From Gonocerus acuteangulatus (Eukaryota; Arthropoda; Insecta; Hemiptera; Coreidae): a stretch of 64,000 bases of DNA. Where the stretch lies: NCBI GenBank assembly GCA_946811695.1, contig OX328123.1:36321660-36385659 (forward strand), written 5' to 3'. Positions 1 through 10,055 of this stretch are shown in pieces (position 1 is the first letter of the stretch; every line of letters starts with the position of its first letter). Under the pieces are notes generated by a model that saw only the letters and a program-made list of their open reading frames with translations, did no database searches and was not told the DNA's origin. The position numbers and the translations under genes are program-made.

Positions 1-2
1 GG

Positions 3-300
3 TATTGTGGGTCCGGAGTAAACCCCCCCCCCTCCTAATGAACCGATTTAGTTTATTCTTACAACACATATTTACCTTTGGATTACCACTACGAATACCG
101 AGTTTCGTCGAAATATACGAAAAATCACGGCTGGTAGTGGCGAATTGGTATTATGGGTCCGGAGTAAACCACCCCCCCCCCCCCTTCTAATGAACCGATT
201 TAGTTCATTTTTATATCTCACTGTTCTCTCTATATTACCACTACGAATACCAAGTTTCGTTGAAATATAACAAATATTACGGCTGACATAGTCAAATTAG
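3..300 (+). repeat. Imperfect ~147-bp internal tandem duplication in the Helitron-like copy
   Basis: The block starting GGTCCGGAGTAAACC near position 10 recurs near 154, and a weaker copy starts near 303. Each carries a long C run followed by an AACCGATTTAG motif and ends in an ACGGCTG motif. The repeats diverge by several percent plus C-run length changes, so the duplication is old or belongs to the family's structure. Confidence 0.6.
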
Positions 301-446
301 TTTTTTGAGTTCGGGGTAAACCCCCCCTTCCGGTGGACCGACGTTGGTGGTTAACGAACTCGTTCAATCGTTTGCTAATTGAATGCTATATACCAAGTTT
401 CGTGACAAAAAAATGAAAACTCTGGCCGCTATCGTGTTAACAGACA

Positions 447-467
447 CATATATATGTATATATATAT

Positions 468-522
<55 letters not shown>
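447..522. repeat. (AT)n microsatellite inside Helitron-like element
   Basis: Nearly pure TA/AT dinucleotide tract. Its position, just inside a conserved ATTTTAACGGGG-type segment of the element, is repeated in other copies in the window. Confidence 0.95.
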
Positions 523-525
<3 letters not shown>

Positions 526-646
526 TTTAACGGGGGTCATTTTCGGTGTCTACTAGGTAGGATCGATAAAGATTTGAAGAAATGTTTCAAAAATTCCGTC
601 ATGAGTCCAACCTCAATAGCTACTTTCCTTCGGAGGAAAGTGCTAA

Positions 647-1214
647 AACAAGTAACCAGTAGAAACAGTGATTTTTCTAAAAAATCATAGCTTGTATTAT
701 GATTTTCTTTTGTCAAATAATTGAAGAGTACCTTTACAAATCCTTTTATTTTATACGGTACAAATTATTATTATTAAGAGATTTACCCTTTAGAAAAGGC
801 GTTATAAAGCACTTAACCCATTTACGGACAGAAACGGAGATTGAACATGTGCCGATTTCCTAAAAAAAATATTGACGTTTCGGTTTTCTTTTCTTTTTTT
901 TTTTTTTTTTTTTTTGGAGAGAGGAAACCCGTTTATGACGTCATCCCTCAACCGATCACGCAATACGGAGGTACGAATGAAAAATGTGCCAGACCTAAAA
1001 GATGTCGATGGGTCATATATACATATTTGTGTGTGCTCTAACATTTTCAAAAATGTTGATGAAATCTGGTACAATAATACGTTGCTTCAAACGAAAGGTC
1101 AAGATTGTTAACTAGCAGAATGTGCCTGCCAAAATTTTGAGAATGAAATAGCGCGAAAAACAAAATAGTAATTCTTACTCCAATAAATTATCCAGGTGCA
1201 ATTTTTATAAGTAC
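647..1214. other. No gene seen; AT-rich DNA with a 28-base T run
   Basis: Contains a T homopolymer around 887-915. The short open frames here run through this low-complexity tract and resemble no known protein. I see no element boundary. Confidence 0.6.
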
Positions 1215-1434
1215 CGGGGGAGACCCAGTGGCCGTGAGTGTTAAGGCGTGAGCATTTACACACTCCGTGCCAAGGGTCGTGGTTCGATTCCCACTAGGGG
1301 TGGTTGCTTTTCTTTAGAAAAAAGAAAAGGCATCAGCCCTCTCCTGGCTAGAAAAGGGTGGTAACCTATAGATAACCCATCCTAAAATTCTGAGTTAATT
1401 ATTATGGACGTTAAAATTTAAATAAATAAATCAT
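1215..1434 (+). mobile_element. tRNA-derived SINE (tRNA-Ser/Leu-like head), copy 1
   Basis: The head resembles a type II tRNA (GGCCGTGAGTGTTAAGGCG as A-box region) and has a perfect B box, GGTTCGATTCC, at 1281-1291, the two internal promoter elements of RNA polymerase III. A non-tRNA body follows (GGGTGGTAACCTATAGATAA), then an AT-rich tail ending TTAAAATTTAAATAAATAA. Closely similar copies are at 1726-1946 (+) and 34486-34692 (-). It cannot be a functional tRNA: the cloverleaf is imperfect and the unit is repeated with a constant unrelated body. Confidence 0.88.
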
Positions 1435-1725
1435 TTTTGTTTTTTCATTTAGTTGAAAAAAATTTTTTGTCCAAAAATATAAACAAATGTTATAATATGG
1501 TTAATAAAAGTATCCAAGCTAGGATTTTATAACTAACCTAAATTACCCATTTTTATTTAATTTTTATAACTAAAATATTTAATTTATTATAAATATTATA
1601 ATTTATTTATTTAGTTGCAGTTAATAGTAAAATGAATATTTCAATAAAACATGGTAAGAATATGAGAAGTAGGTTTGTAATATTATGTTTAATGTGACTT
1701 TTAATATTTAATATTAATTATTTCA

Positions 1726-1946
1726 ATGGGGACCCGGTAGCCGTGAGGGTTAAGGCGTGAGCTCTTAACACTCCGTGCCAAAGGTCGTGGGTTCGATTCC
1801 CACTAGGGGCGGGGGCTTTTCTTTCGAAAAAAGAAAAGGCATCACCCCTATCCTGGCTAGAAAAGGGTGGTAACCTATAGATAACCCGTCCTAAAATTCG
1901 TAGTTAATAATAAATGGACGTTAAAATTTAAATTTAAATAATTATT
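1726..1946 (+). mobile_element. tRNA-derived SINE (tRNA-Ser/Leu-like head), copy 2
   Basis: Same family as the SINE starting at 1215. A-box region TAGCCGTGAGGGTTAAGGCG, B box GGTTCGATTCC at 1790-1800, then the shared body and TTAAAATTTAAATTTAAAT tail. The two copies lie about 300 bp apart in the same orientation and differ at scattered positions, so they look like separate insertions rather than a fresh tandem duplication. Confidence 0.88.
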
Positions 1947-2588
1947 TCATGTGAGGGAAAGTGAGCAATTAAAACAAACGGTTCTTTCTTCTCTAAATCC
2001 TTTATATCTGCGGTACATGTTTAATACCATTATGGCGCCTCTTCAGGAGCAAATAACTAAAAATATGTTTGGTCACATCATTAAAAAGTTGATTGAGCCG
2101 ACGTAGGTTATTAGCACCATAGTTTTTATTATCGATCTTCCGCCACATATATGTAATAGTTTCCCGTAAGAATGTGCGGATGTCGAAGAATTGTTTTTTT
2201 TCTACTAAGTTTTTGTTTTGCAAGTCCTTTTTTCAGTAAATGAGTTTTTATGGAAGGAATGGGAAAGAAGTTTGTTTTATTTGCTGTTTCTGCTTGACAA
2301 ACTTTATTTATTCTATTCTACCCACTTGGCATATCCCCGACAGATGTCATGGTTGGGCGTGGTTACCATGTACCTTCAATTCCAGTATTCCTGCGTCGAT
2401 CAATAACATCCCTATGTTTAGGGACTCTACGGATTCTGGGCACTTATCAAAGGTTAACATTTCTTCTAAGCTCAAAATCGTGCATTCAAAATTTCCATTA
2501 GTAGTTTTGTGCTTAGGTAGAGTTTAACCAAACCGATAACCGATTTTAAAAAAAGATAAATATTTTAGACTCCTTCCAAAAGAAATTA
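1947..2588. other. No recognisable gene; AT-rich DNA
   Basis: Several short overlapping open frames on both strands, none with recognisable domains. A TTATGGCGCC motif near 2030 recalls the internal part of the Helitron-like family, but I cannot draw a boundary. Confidence 0.5.
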
Positions 2589-2596
2589 TATGTATG

Positions 2597-2655
<59 letters not shown>
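2589..2655. repeat. (TA)n microsatellite
   Basis: TGTATG start followed by a pure TA tract of about 55 bases. Confidence 0.95.
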
Positions 2656-2657
<2 letters not shown>

Positions 2658-2761
2658 TCATGTCATAGAACGATCTGAAAATAATAGCAATTTATGCTCT
2701 CTGAGATTTCAAGCAAAACTCGTTCAGTTGATCTTTTCTTTGCCGGATCATTTATAACATA

Positions 2762-3290
2762 CTAGCTGAATACCTGTGCTTCACCATGGCCGATAAGTAT
2801 TTTTTATATTGAGTTAAATAAGATATGATCAAAATTAACGCTACTACATAATTTTGTACAGCTTATTATTGCACGGACTTTAAAGCTACCAAGGAAACAC
2901 CATGTGGAGGTAACCATTTCCGATGGCAAAAAAAAAATAAATAAAAATACAACAACCGCTTAAAAAGTTAAGTAAATAGAGACAAATACACAGTGAAAAG
3001 CATAAAACTAACAAATTTGAAGTTTTAATCACTTATCTCTTCGATTGACATCGCCCCACCGAACATTACAACACAATCTTATTTGTAGAGAATTTAGTAA
3101 CCTTTCGAATAGCCGCCTTCCACTTACTACGAGTTCCCAACCGTTTTCGAGATATTTTCTTTCTTAGTGAGTGCCTACGTTATATAGGGAGTGCCCATGC
3201 AAAATTTCAAAATTTTCTGTCGAGCGGCTTGGGCTGGGCGATGATAGGTCAGTGAGTGAGTGGTATTTGACAAATATATAGTAGATTGCA
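2762..3290 (+). repeat. Interspersed repeat beginning ACTAGCTGAATACC and ending in a TATATAGTAGA motif
   Basis: The left edge carries ACTAGCTGAATACCTGTGCT; the right edge carries a GTCAGTGAGTGAGTGG-type motif and TATATAGTAGATTG. The last 140 bp recur inverted at 63640-63775, confirming a dispersed repeat. Similar 'ACTAGCTGAATACCCGTGCTTC' starts are common in invertebrate genomes; I cannot assign the class from sequence alone. Confidence 0.6.
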
Positions 3291-3369
3291 TATAACTTAC
3301 AGCCAACATCCGTTCAAAAGTGCAAGTAATAAAGTTGGCGACTACTCAACAAATGGGCCGATTTTGATC

Positions 3370-4160
3370 ATTTTAGTCCCTGCAACTCGCAGGAATTGCG
3401 GCTTCTTAGCGCTTTTTCGTTCATATCTCTGATGTCATTAGTATAGGAATTGAAATAGTTATTTATACGTTTTGATCATTCGTGAAAAATATAATATGAT
3501 ATCTGTTCGAAATATAATATTTCTCTATTCGAAATCTTACTCTATAAATAAAGTTTCTAAAATAATTTTCGATGGGGCGACCTTAATCGGAGAAAGAAGT
3601 CTTTAAAACTTCATAATTCTTAGTTTTGTCTTGTTGAACGGGGTTTTGTCTCTATTTATCTAACGTTTTAATATAGGTTATTATTATTATTATTGCACTT
3701 AACATTAAAATGAGTATTTTAGTGAAACAAGGTAAGAAAATGAGAAGCGTATTCGTTATAGTATTTCCGTTGAGAAAAAGGATGCATTATTTTCACTTAG
3801 GATACTATCTGTTTCCAGTTGTGCCGCCTAAAATCTCTCTTCTCTTTATGATTTATTTTATGTTTTCACGTAAGATCAAAATCTATCAATAACGTTTTGC
3901 GTTTGTTTGCCGCAGTTTTTTTTTGTAGTATTTTTAATTGACTTTAGCAGTCATATTGATTTGCCAGTAAAGAGTAAAAGGTTTTGATAGTTTGTCATAG
4001 ATATTTGCGAGCGGAATTCGAAGAGGCCAAGATTTTCCCTCCTTTATGTTAATGGCGCCTAAAATCTATTTTTCTTCAGGATCCTATTGGAGCCGTTGTT
4101 CTCATTTTTCCCAAAATATTAACAGTATTTATTCCAGGCTTTCGAAATGACTCAAGGCGT
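3370..4160. mobile_element. Helitron-like remnants, mosaic of both orientations
   Basis: A plus-strand 5' terminus lies at about 3375-3440 (CTCGCAGGAATTGCGGC, CTTAGCGC, then the ATATCTCTGATGTCATTAG block). From about 3690 to 3900 the DNA matches the minus-oriented internal block also seen at 61242-61440. The orientation switch marks deletion or recombination between copies. Confidence 0.5.
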
Positions 4161-4195
4161 TGTAAAGTTATGGAAAAATCGCTAACGTGACATAG

Positions 4196-4612
4196 TTGCT
4201 GCGAATCGGGTGTTTTTTTAATGATCGTCCACCTATGGATTTTGGAAGATTATTTGAAACATTGCGAATCTGTTTTGAAAGAAATGTTGTAAACTTAATA
4301 TTTACTTGTCCCAAGGTCTACAGTTTCCTTTGGTTTGAGGAGATATACAAGAATGTGGTTAGAGTGGAAAAGGAAGGAAGAAGCCACCTATTAGGTGCAG
4401 CCAGCCCAGCGACTGGACGAATGACCATATGGTCACCGACCACAGCTGCCTATGGAGGAATGCATCTCATTAACAGGTGCTCGACACATTCCCACGCAAC
4501 ATCCTGCGTCGTACTTGTCATTCTCACTATTATATTTTCCTATATTAGTAATGTCAGTAATTTTCTAATGTATTATTATGTATGTTATTGCATATTCTAC
4601 TCTCAACCATAA
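4196..4612 (+). other. Unrecognised 138-codon open frame
   Basis: The frame starts MLRIGCFFND and ends with a hydrophobic stretch that would make one membrane-like segment. I recognise no domain, and the C-terminal half is AT-rich and low complexity. There is no visible promoter or splice context. More likely a chance frame or repeat relic than a gene. Confidence 0.12.
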
Positions 4613-4655
4613 AATTATGGGCTGCAGTATTATGAAGAGCGTTTCAACTGATATA

Positions 4656-4907
4656 CACTCAGTGTCAAAATGTTAGACACACCATTGACATTTCGAAAAG
4701 TGAATAATTTTTTTTTGTAATGGTGATTCAACCTTATTTTATAAGTTCTTTCAAATGTATATAATTGTAAATATATAATTTATTGTTTGCCTCTGTGCTA
4801 TATTAAGAGATAAATAAATAACTGATAATGGTATTAATTTGGTTCGTCAAAATGAAAGATTAGAAATAATATTTTGCATAATGTGCCTAATATTTTGACG
4901 CTGAGCG
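4656..4907. mobile_element. Tc1/mariner-type MITE, 252 bp, TA target duplication
   Basis: Left end CACTCAGTGTCAAAAT at 4656 and right end ATTTTGACGCTGAGCG at 4892-4907 form terminal inverted repeats of about 26 bp with four mismatches. TA dinucleotides flank both ends (4654-4655 and 4908-4909), the target duplication of the Tc1/mariner superfamily. The interior has no transposase frame, so it is a non-autonomous derivative. Confidence 0.75.
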
Positions 4908-4909
4908 TA

Positions 4910-5282
4910 ATGAGGGGATATGTTTTTGAGCTACTAGAATAAAAAACTAGAACAAACTATTCCTTAAAATAGGCCGAAAATAAGTCTAGAACAAATGTAA
5001 CTTTTGTGAAATTATATAAAACTTAATAATATAACATCCGTGAGCCTAAACCCAATACTAAAACTAATCAATGAAATGCATTAAATGTGAGATGATATAC
5101 AGATTAATTAGTTTTCTCTTCGATCGTTTTTGGAGATATTTATGAAAATTTACAAAAATCTTAAAACATCTCAAGTCTATTATACATTTTATTTTACAAA
5201 GTTGTTATTGTTCTAGTTTCCTGGTAGCCCTAGGATTATAAAGCCAATGTTTTGTAAACTCTTAACGATCGTAATACATATA
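4910..5282. other. No gene seen
   Basis: AT-rich DNA without a recognisable element end or significant frame. Confidence 0.6.
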
Positions 5283-5560
5283 TAAAATATTCTGGCTAGA
5301 AAACTGTAGTAACCTTGCCCCATTAATCTGTTATGCATAAGTGGACGTTAAAATTTAAATAAATAACCATATAAGCGATTATAATGTTTTGGTAGATTTT
5401 TTAGGCTATTTTTAGCAGGCTTAAGGGTATTTTTGTGGCTTTAGAACTAATTTAAATTAAAGAATATATTGTAATAATGATATAAAAGATTATTTTACTG
5501 ATGCAATTAATAAGTTGTAGGAAACTAAGCTCAGAATGTATTTTACTGAATGTTACTTGT
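5283..5560 (+). repeat. Interspersed repeat with SINE-type tail segment, copy 1
   Basis: Begins with TCTGGCTAGAAAACTG and a GTGGACGTTAAAATTTAAAT tail-like segment shared with the tRNA-Ser-like SINEs, then continues into DNA that matches 8009-8290 (shared GAATATATTGTAATAAT and CTCAGAATGTATTTTACT). The two long copies suggest a family whose body includes the SINE tail, for example a partner LINE 3' region; that link is inferred. Confidence 0.5.
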
Positions 5561-5955
5561 TAATTAATTGTAGTTGACCAATATTAAATTCAATCAATGA
5601 AAATTCAAGTAAGCATAAAATATATACTTAGTTTAGTAGAATTTTAAACGTCTTGAAAATTTTATACCTCAATCCGCCACTTTGAATAGCATAAAAAACA
5701 AATAAAAATCCAGAAACTTCTAGTTTATGCCAAATTTCTCATAAACGGTTAAAGATATGGTTCATTCCATTCCTCTCGTCAAATTACCTAATAAAGATTA
5801 CCTGGAAGCCTATAGATGCAAAGCCGTCATCGAAACAATTTTTTTCGCACGATATTGCCAACAAAAAAAAAAAACTTTCGGTAGCGGAATCTTTCTATAA
5901 ATATTATAACTCAATCCGCCATCTTGAATTACCCGAATCCAAAATCCAGAAAAGT
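5561..5955. other. No gene seen; CCTCAATCCGCCA-type repeat remnant
   Basis: Two similar blocks (TCAATCCGCCACTTTGAAT near 5670 and TCAATCCGCCATCTTGAAT near 5912) suggest a short internal duplication in an old repeat. No coding frame. Confidence 0.4.
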
Positions 5956-5963
5956 ATAGATTG

Positions 5964-6828
5964 CAGGGCCGCCACATCTCAGAGCCGGGCCCAGGACCAG
6001 ATCACGGACCCCCAATTCTCCGAGCCGGGCCCCCACTTCTCAGAGCCAGACTAAAATTCTAGTATTTTGCTATAAGACTTTTGACATTTTAAAATTATTT
6101 TCATCTTGAGTTTTGAGCGAAATGAGAATAAAAGGCGACAATCGGTGCTGCAAAGGTCACTTTCGGTACTTGTAGTTTGATTACGACTCCTAATAAAATA
6201 TACTATTCTGGGACTGCACTTGTTTTGCCGTTTATGTACATTAAAAAGAATATAGATCCTTTAGTGTACTGGTAGCGGGATAATAAAACTTGTAAAATAA
6301 AAGTCACTATAATGCTTCGATAAAATAAATAAGTTAACTCTGCACAGACGAAATTAAAAGATAATAATAAGGAGAAATTATAAAAACTGATAACTAAAAT
6401 AAAACTTTCTTCGAGGTAATAATAATAAATGAATAAATAATGTCTGATAAAGAAACTTGGAACACCACGAGAGCACATGCACAAGTAGACGCCATTAACA
6501 AACTGGTTTTCACAGGTCTTGTGACGCAGGGTTGCTTTGCAGTGTACCCCCTGTAAAATTATTAATTTGTCTCTTATCTTTACACTTTGGCAACACTGAC
6601 GGTGGGCGTGTATGGTTGATATCAGGAGGAGGTTACACTGGCCAGGTTAGTGTTTACATCTCGCTAGCTGCCACAATCCCATTTCAAAAAATATAGGCTA
6701 CGCCCGTCTATATTTCTAAACCCCATACAAGCTTATAACCTATACACTATTTTCCAATTAGCGAGGCCCGGCCCGGGCCCGGGACAACTGTACCCGGCAG
6801 TACCCCCCCCTCCCATGTAACAGCCCTG
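5964..6828. mobile_element. hAT-type non-autonomous transposon, 865 bp, exact TSD
   Basis: Terminal inverted repeats start CAGGGCCGCCACAT and end ATGTAACAGCCCTG. An 8-bp target duplication ATAGATTG flanks the element exactly (5956-5963 and 6829-6836). The ends match the 421-bp element at 52416-52836, which lacks about 440 bp of the interior. An 8-bp TSD with CAGGG-type ends is characteristic of hAT elements. The extra interior (about 6265-6680) contains short frames but nothing I can call transposase. Confidence 0.85.
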
Positions 6829-6836
6829 ATAGATTG

Positions 6837-7307
6837 TTTCAGTTTATAAACGGTTATAGATATAGGCCTAAAGCATGGACATTTCCCGTCGGCACATCCA
6901 CTAACATCTACACAAAAGTAATAAATTTGTACAATATAACTTGAATAAATAAAAATAAGCATAAGTAGAAATTGTAAAATTTAAAACGTTACTGCCATAA
7001 ATTTAATCAATAATTTGCCGTAAAGGTTATGTGGGGGACCTTCGTCATTAAGAGAGCGTCGTTAAGCAGTGCAGGTACTATTCGAAGACTTGTAAGGACT
7101 ACTTCCTTTCAACAATATGTTTTATAGCAGGAGTTCCATAGTTTTATGAATGGCATTACCTCACGAGCTTGTCATTCGAATATTACAACACAGCCTATCA
7201 TTTATAGAGTACGGGAGTTCTTAAACCTGCATCATGTTTTGTTTCTGTAACCCCCGAAATTTCCTAACTTCTACCATGTCTACATCAGTTGTTTTCAGTA
7301 CTTTATA
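6837..7307. other. No gene seen between two DNA transposons
   Basis: Unique-looking AT-rich DNA. A motif CAGGAGTTCCATAG near 7127 has no recognisable role. Confidence 0.5.
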
Positions 7308-7315
7308 GTGATTTG

Positions 7316-7927
7316 GGTACTTACGTATTAGCGTTAAAGCAGGTTAAAGAGGTGGGTCTCGTTCAGAGATCTGGATCATGGATAACGCATTTCTATTGGT
7401 CAATCAATATCAGAGATATCATCTATTGTGTTTATAGTAGCCATCTTGTTCCCTTCGTCTTTTTAACGCAATTCATTTGTGCTTTATTTACCCACGCAAT
7501 TGTTGTTTTGTTTTTTTGTTTTTTTTTTTACGCGATTTCAGTTTCTGTGCGAGATAGTGACATCAGAATAGCTAGGATGAAAGCTACTTTTTCGAAGCGA
7601 TGCCAAATTGTTTATCAGTCCATTATCTAGCGAAAAACCATCCTTGATCTATATTATCAACGAGTTGGATTGACTAGAGTTTAGATATAATCTTGAGCGA
7701 GCGTAGCGAGCGGAAACGCATAGCAATTATGCTATTAATATAAGTGCTACGCGTTTTCGCTAGCTAAAGGTTATATCATAACTCTAGTTGACCTAAATCG
7801 TTGATAATTCCGTCGCCATATTGGCGAAATCTGATTTGACTCCTTGATCCATATCTCTGACACGGTGTAAATCCAGTTCTCTGAGACCCGGCTCTTTAAC
7901 CTGCTTTGACGCTAATACGTAAGTACC
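7316..7927. mobile_element. Foldback MITE, 612 bp, 8-bp TSD, copy 1
   Basis: Ends are GGTACTTACGTATTAGCG and its complement, with inverted-repeat similarity continuing for roughly 46 bp. The 8-bp TSD GTGATTTG is exact (7308-7315 and 7928-7935). The centre is a second long inverted repeat (about 7654-7725 against 7743-7807) around GAGCGAGCGTAGCGAGCGG. A second, inverted copy is at 34296-35090 and a fragment is at 61880-61965. An open frame at 7289-7630 crosses the left end and is not a gene. The 8-bp TSD suggests hAT, but the GGTAC end is not typical, so superfamily is open. Confidence 0.85.
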
Positions 7928-8008
7928 GTGATTTGCTAGTCCACTATAATAATGTCAAAGTTATTGTTTCATAATGTATTAACTAAAACAATGTATAATT
8001 ATATAGAC

Positions 8009-8290
8009 TGGCTGGAGAAGGGAGGTAATCTGTAGATAATCCGTCACCTAAAATTGCGTGATGTATAAGTGGACGGTATAATTTAGATAAATAACCGTAT
8101 ATGAGGCTATAGACCTTTCATAGATTATTTAAGCTATTTTCTCTACGTGAATGGTATTATTTTGTATATAAAGCTGATTTATAGGAAAGAATATATTGTA
8201 ATAATACTGTAAAAGAGCAATTAACTAGTGCGAATAATAAATTGTTAAAGAAACTGGCCTCAGAATGTATTTTACTTGGGAATAATTGTT
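8009..8290 (+). repeat. Interspersed repeat with SINE-type tail segment, copy 2
   Basis: Homologous to 5283-5560: a GACTGGCTGGAGAAGGG start, an ATAAGTGGACGGTATAAT tail-like segment, then shared DNA through CCTCAGAATGTATTTTACTT. Confidence 0.5.
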
Positions 8291-8997
8291 ACACTTGTAA
8301 CAATTATATTAGAGGACAAATAATGAATATAAATAACTCAAAACACGTCCTTTGTATTAATAGCACAAAGGTTTTTCTTTATAGTCATGTCTTATCTAAT
8401 ATTATAAATCGTAAATAAATAAATTATAATAAAAGGCAAAACAAGTCGGAACAGCACCATCTTTGCAGGTTTTTAGGAGAGAATTCTCGGTGAGTGCTGT
8501 TTGGATGGGTTGAGCCTAGAAGCAGGGAAAGGGAAATATTCCCCTATTGAAAGGGAATGTTTCTCTCTCCGAGGCAGCCCTGTTTTCCCTTCTCTTCCCA
8601 ATCCTCTAGGACATGTCTTATATCATGATTAGGACCAATCTAAGCATCTAATAGGGAATTCCTGTGGCCGAGCACCTTCTCTCCCTTTCTATCTAGTTTT
8701 TGTCTCCTCCTGGGTTAAGTGGAGCAGAATCAATGTTTTATATCGGTAATTTCGATAGGACAGTAACGTCGACAAAGGAAATTATTTGTGATCTGTGTAG
8801 GGAGTAAAAAAAGTAAGTGTAGGATGTAATTTATAGAAAAAAGTTGAAACAAAAAAACAAAAATACTTCTTATAATACTAAAATATACTACTACCACGGG
8901 AATAGGATATTTATTAATCTACAATGCGATATAATTTTCAAACACTTATTGAGGTTGTAACGCAAGAATAATTTTTAATAATTATTAAAAATTATCA
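8291..8997. other. No gene seen
   Basis: AT-rich in part, with a C/T- and G-rich segment around 8520-8720. No element ends or convincing frame. Confidence 0.5.
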
Positions 8998-9049
8998 AAT
9001 CATGAGTCAGGTGCTGTAATTATAATTACAGCACCCGACTCATGATTTG
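8998..9049. repeat. 52-bp near-perfect palindrome at the head of a SINE
   Basis: Arms of 26 bp (8998-9023 and 9024-9049) meet without a loop and differ at one position. The right arm leads straight into the tRNA-like part of the SINE that follows. The arm contains GGTGCTGTAATTA and GACTCATGATTT. Confidence 0.9.
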
Positions 9050-9215
9050 GAGGACCTTAGTTCTAGTGTCGCCGCTTGGGGCTCGGAATCATGGTGCCAA
9101 GCCGATCTAGGCTAATCCCGCCTTTAGTGGGTATCTGTAAAAGGGAAAATTGGGCGGCCGGAGCAGAGTACTAACCACACCGGCTCCTTGGTGTGCCGTG
9201 AGATAAAGAATCAGA
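9036..9215 (+). mobile_element. tRNA-derived SINE (tRNA-Ala-like family), diverged copy
   Basis: After the palindrome, ATGATTTGGAGGACC corresponds to the anticodon-arm side of a tRNA-like head. The body (AATTGGGCGGCCGGAGCAGA and CTCCTTGGTGTGCCGTGA) aligns with the better copy at 44408-44690. The A-box part is missing or replaced by the palindrome. Confidence 0.7.
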
Positions 9216-9754
9216 TATCTGAACAAAAGTTGACCCTTTGTGACCATTTGGTCCGTAAAAAATCTGCTCATTTATGATGTGACATTTCGGTAAGGGCCGT
9301 GTTTGTAACGTGTGATTGTAAAGTTTTAATTTGTATGGAACGTTATATGGGCACTCACCAAGATGAAACAGTCAGAGTTCATTACATTTCTCGTTGTGAA
9401 TTCTGTTTTCATCCCTCATAAGTGAAGGAAACACCTAAGTGAATGAGAATTATCTCGTAAGTCTAATAAAAATAAACTTATTATAAATATTTTACAAATA
9501 AATTAAAATAACTTTGAATTAAAGATAGTGGAGGGACCTCAAGGTGCATAATCTCTATTCAGTGAAGGCCTGGTAGATGTAGAAATATAGTAATGTATAG
9601 AGAGAGGAATGAGGATTGTAGATGGAGAGGAACGGAGGAAGCTGTAGACAGGACCTTGAACCCGGAGGGGAACAGGTGGTTCGGGTCTTATAGACTTGGT
9701 TTCACCAATACTAACATGTCGGGTGTAGGACACAATTCTGTCTCCGATTTATAT
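9216..9754. other. No gene seen
   Basis: Short frames only; the stretch 9590-9720 is G-rich and unique-looking. No recognised feature. Confidence 0.5.
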
Positions 9755-10055
9755 AATATAAGCTGCATATTAGCACACAGAGTTAATATGGTAACGATTT
9801 GTCTTCTTTCTATATCGGACATGCAACAGACAACAAACAATTAAACACTCAGTAACAGACTGGAACCGAATGGTTCCTGTTTGGATTATGTTTGGAGATT
9901 GTATACACATCTGCCAGGTCAAGTAGATTCAAACTTCTTAACTTATACAGCACACAGCTCTGAAAATAGCTAAGGGCAGGGGGTCCCGTAAATGTTTAGT
10001 CATGTTGTGGGAGGTGATATAGGACTTTTAGGGGAACAAAAAATGTTCTACTCTC
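9755..10055 (+). repeat. ~300-bp interspersed repeat, copy 1
   Basis: Strongly similar to 15468-15772 in the same orientation, sharing GTTAATATGGTAACGATTTG, GGAACCGAATGGTTCCTGT and GGGGAACAAAAAATGTTCTA. The segment GGAACCGAATGGTTCC is itself palindromic. Its companion begins ACAGGGTGTCCCGTAAAT, a start common to several arthropod transposon families. Class not assigned. Confidence 0.7.

Larger units (their letters stand above)
1..646 (+). mobile_element. Helitron-like element, subfamily B, 3' portion (5' end outside window)
   Basis: The copy runs in from the left edge and ends at a sharp 3' terminus. The last 25 bases form a hairpin (ACTTTCCT, loop TCGG, AGGAAAGT at 622-641) followed by GCTAA at 642-646. 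The same ending occurs, followed by unrelated DNA, near 19007, 43550 and, on the minus strand, 32197. An (AT)n block lies about 120 bp from the end, as in the other copies. The hairpin plus CTAA resembles the CTRR ending of Helitrons. No coding capacity is seen. Family-level assignment is inferred from termini only. Confidence 0.6.

Noticed and set aside
454..690. Open frames made of IYIYIY repeats, also at 22384, 31546-31895, 38856, 52161 and 53273-53599
   Set aside because: They are translations of (AT)n microsatellites that happen to lack stops; no codon bias or conserved flanks.
1215..1300. Possible tRNA gene (also at 1726, 34600, 44408 and 50190)
   Set aside because: A and B boxes are present, but stems do not close properly and each head is followed by the same repeated body and tail, so these are SINEs.
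7289..7630. 113-codon plus-strand gene
   Set aside because: The frame starts outside and crosses the exact left boundary of the MITE; composition is T-rich and no domain is visible.
8998..9049. Intrinsic bacterial-type terminator
   Set aside because: No adjacent gene, no terminal T run and a eukaryotic context; it is better explained as a foldback at a SINE head.
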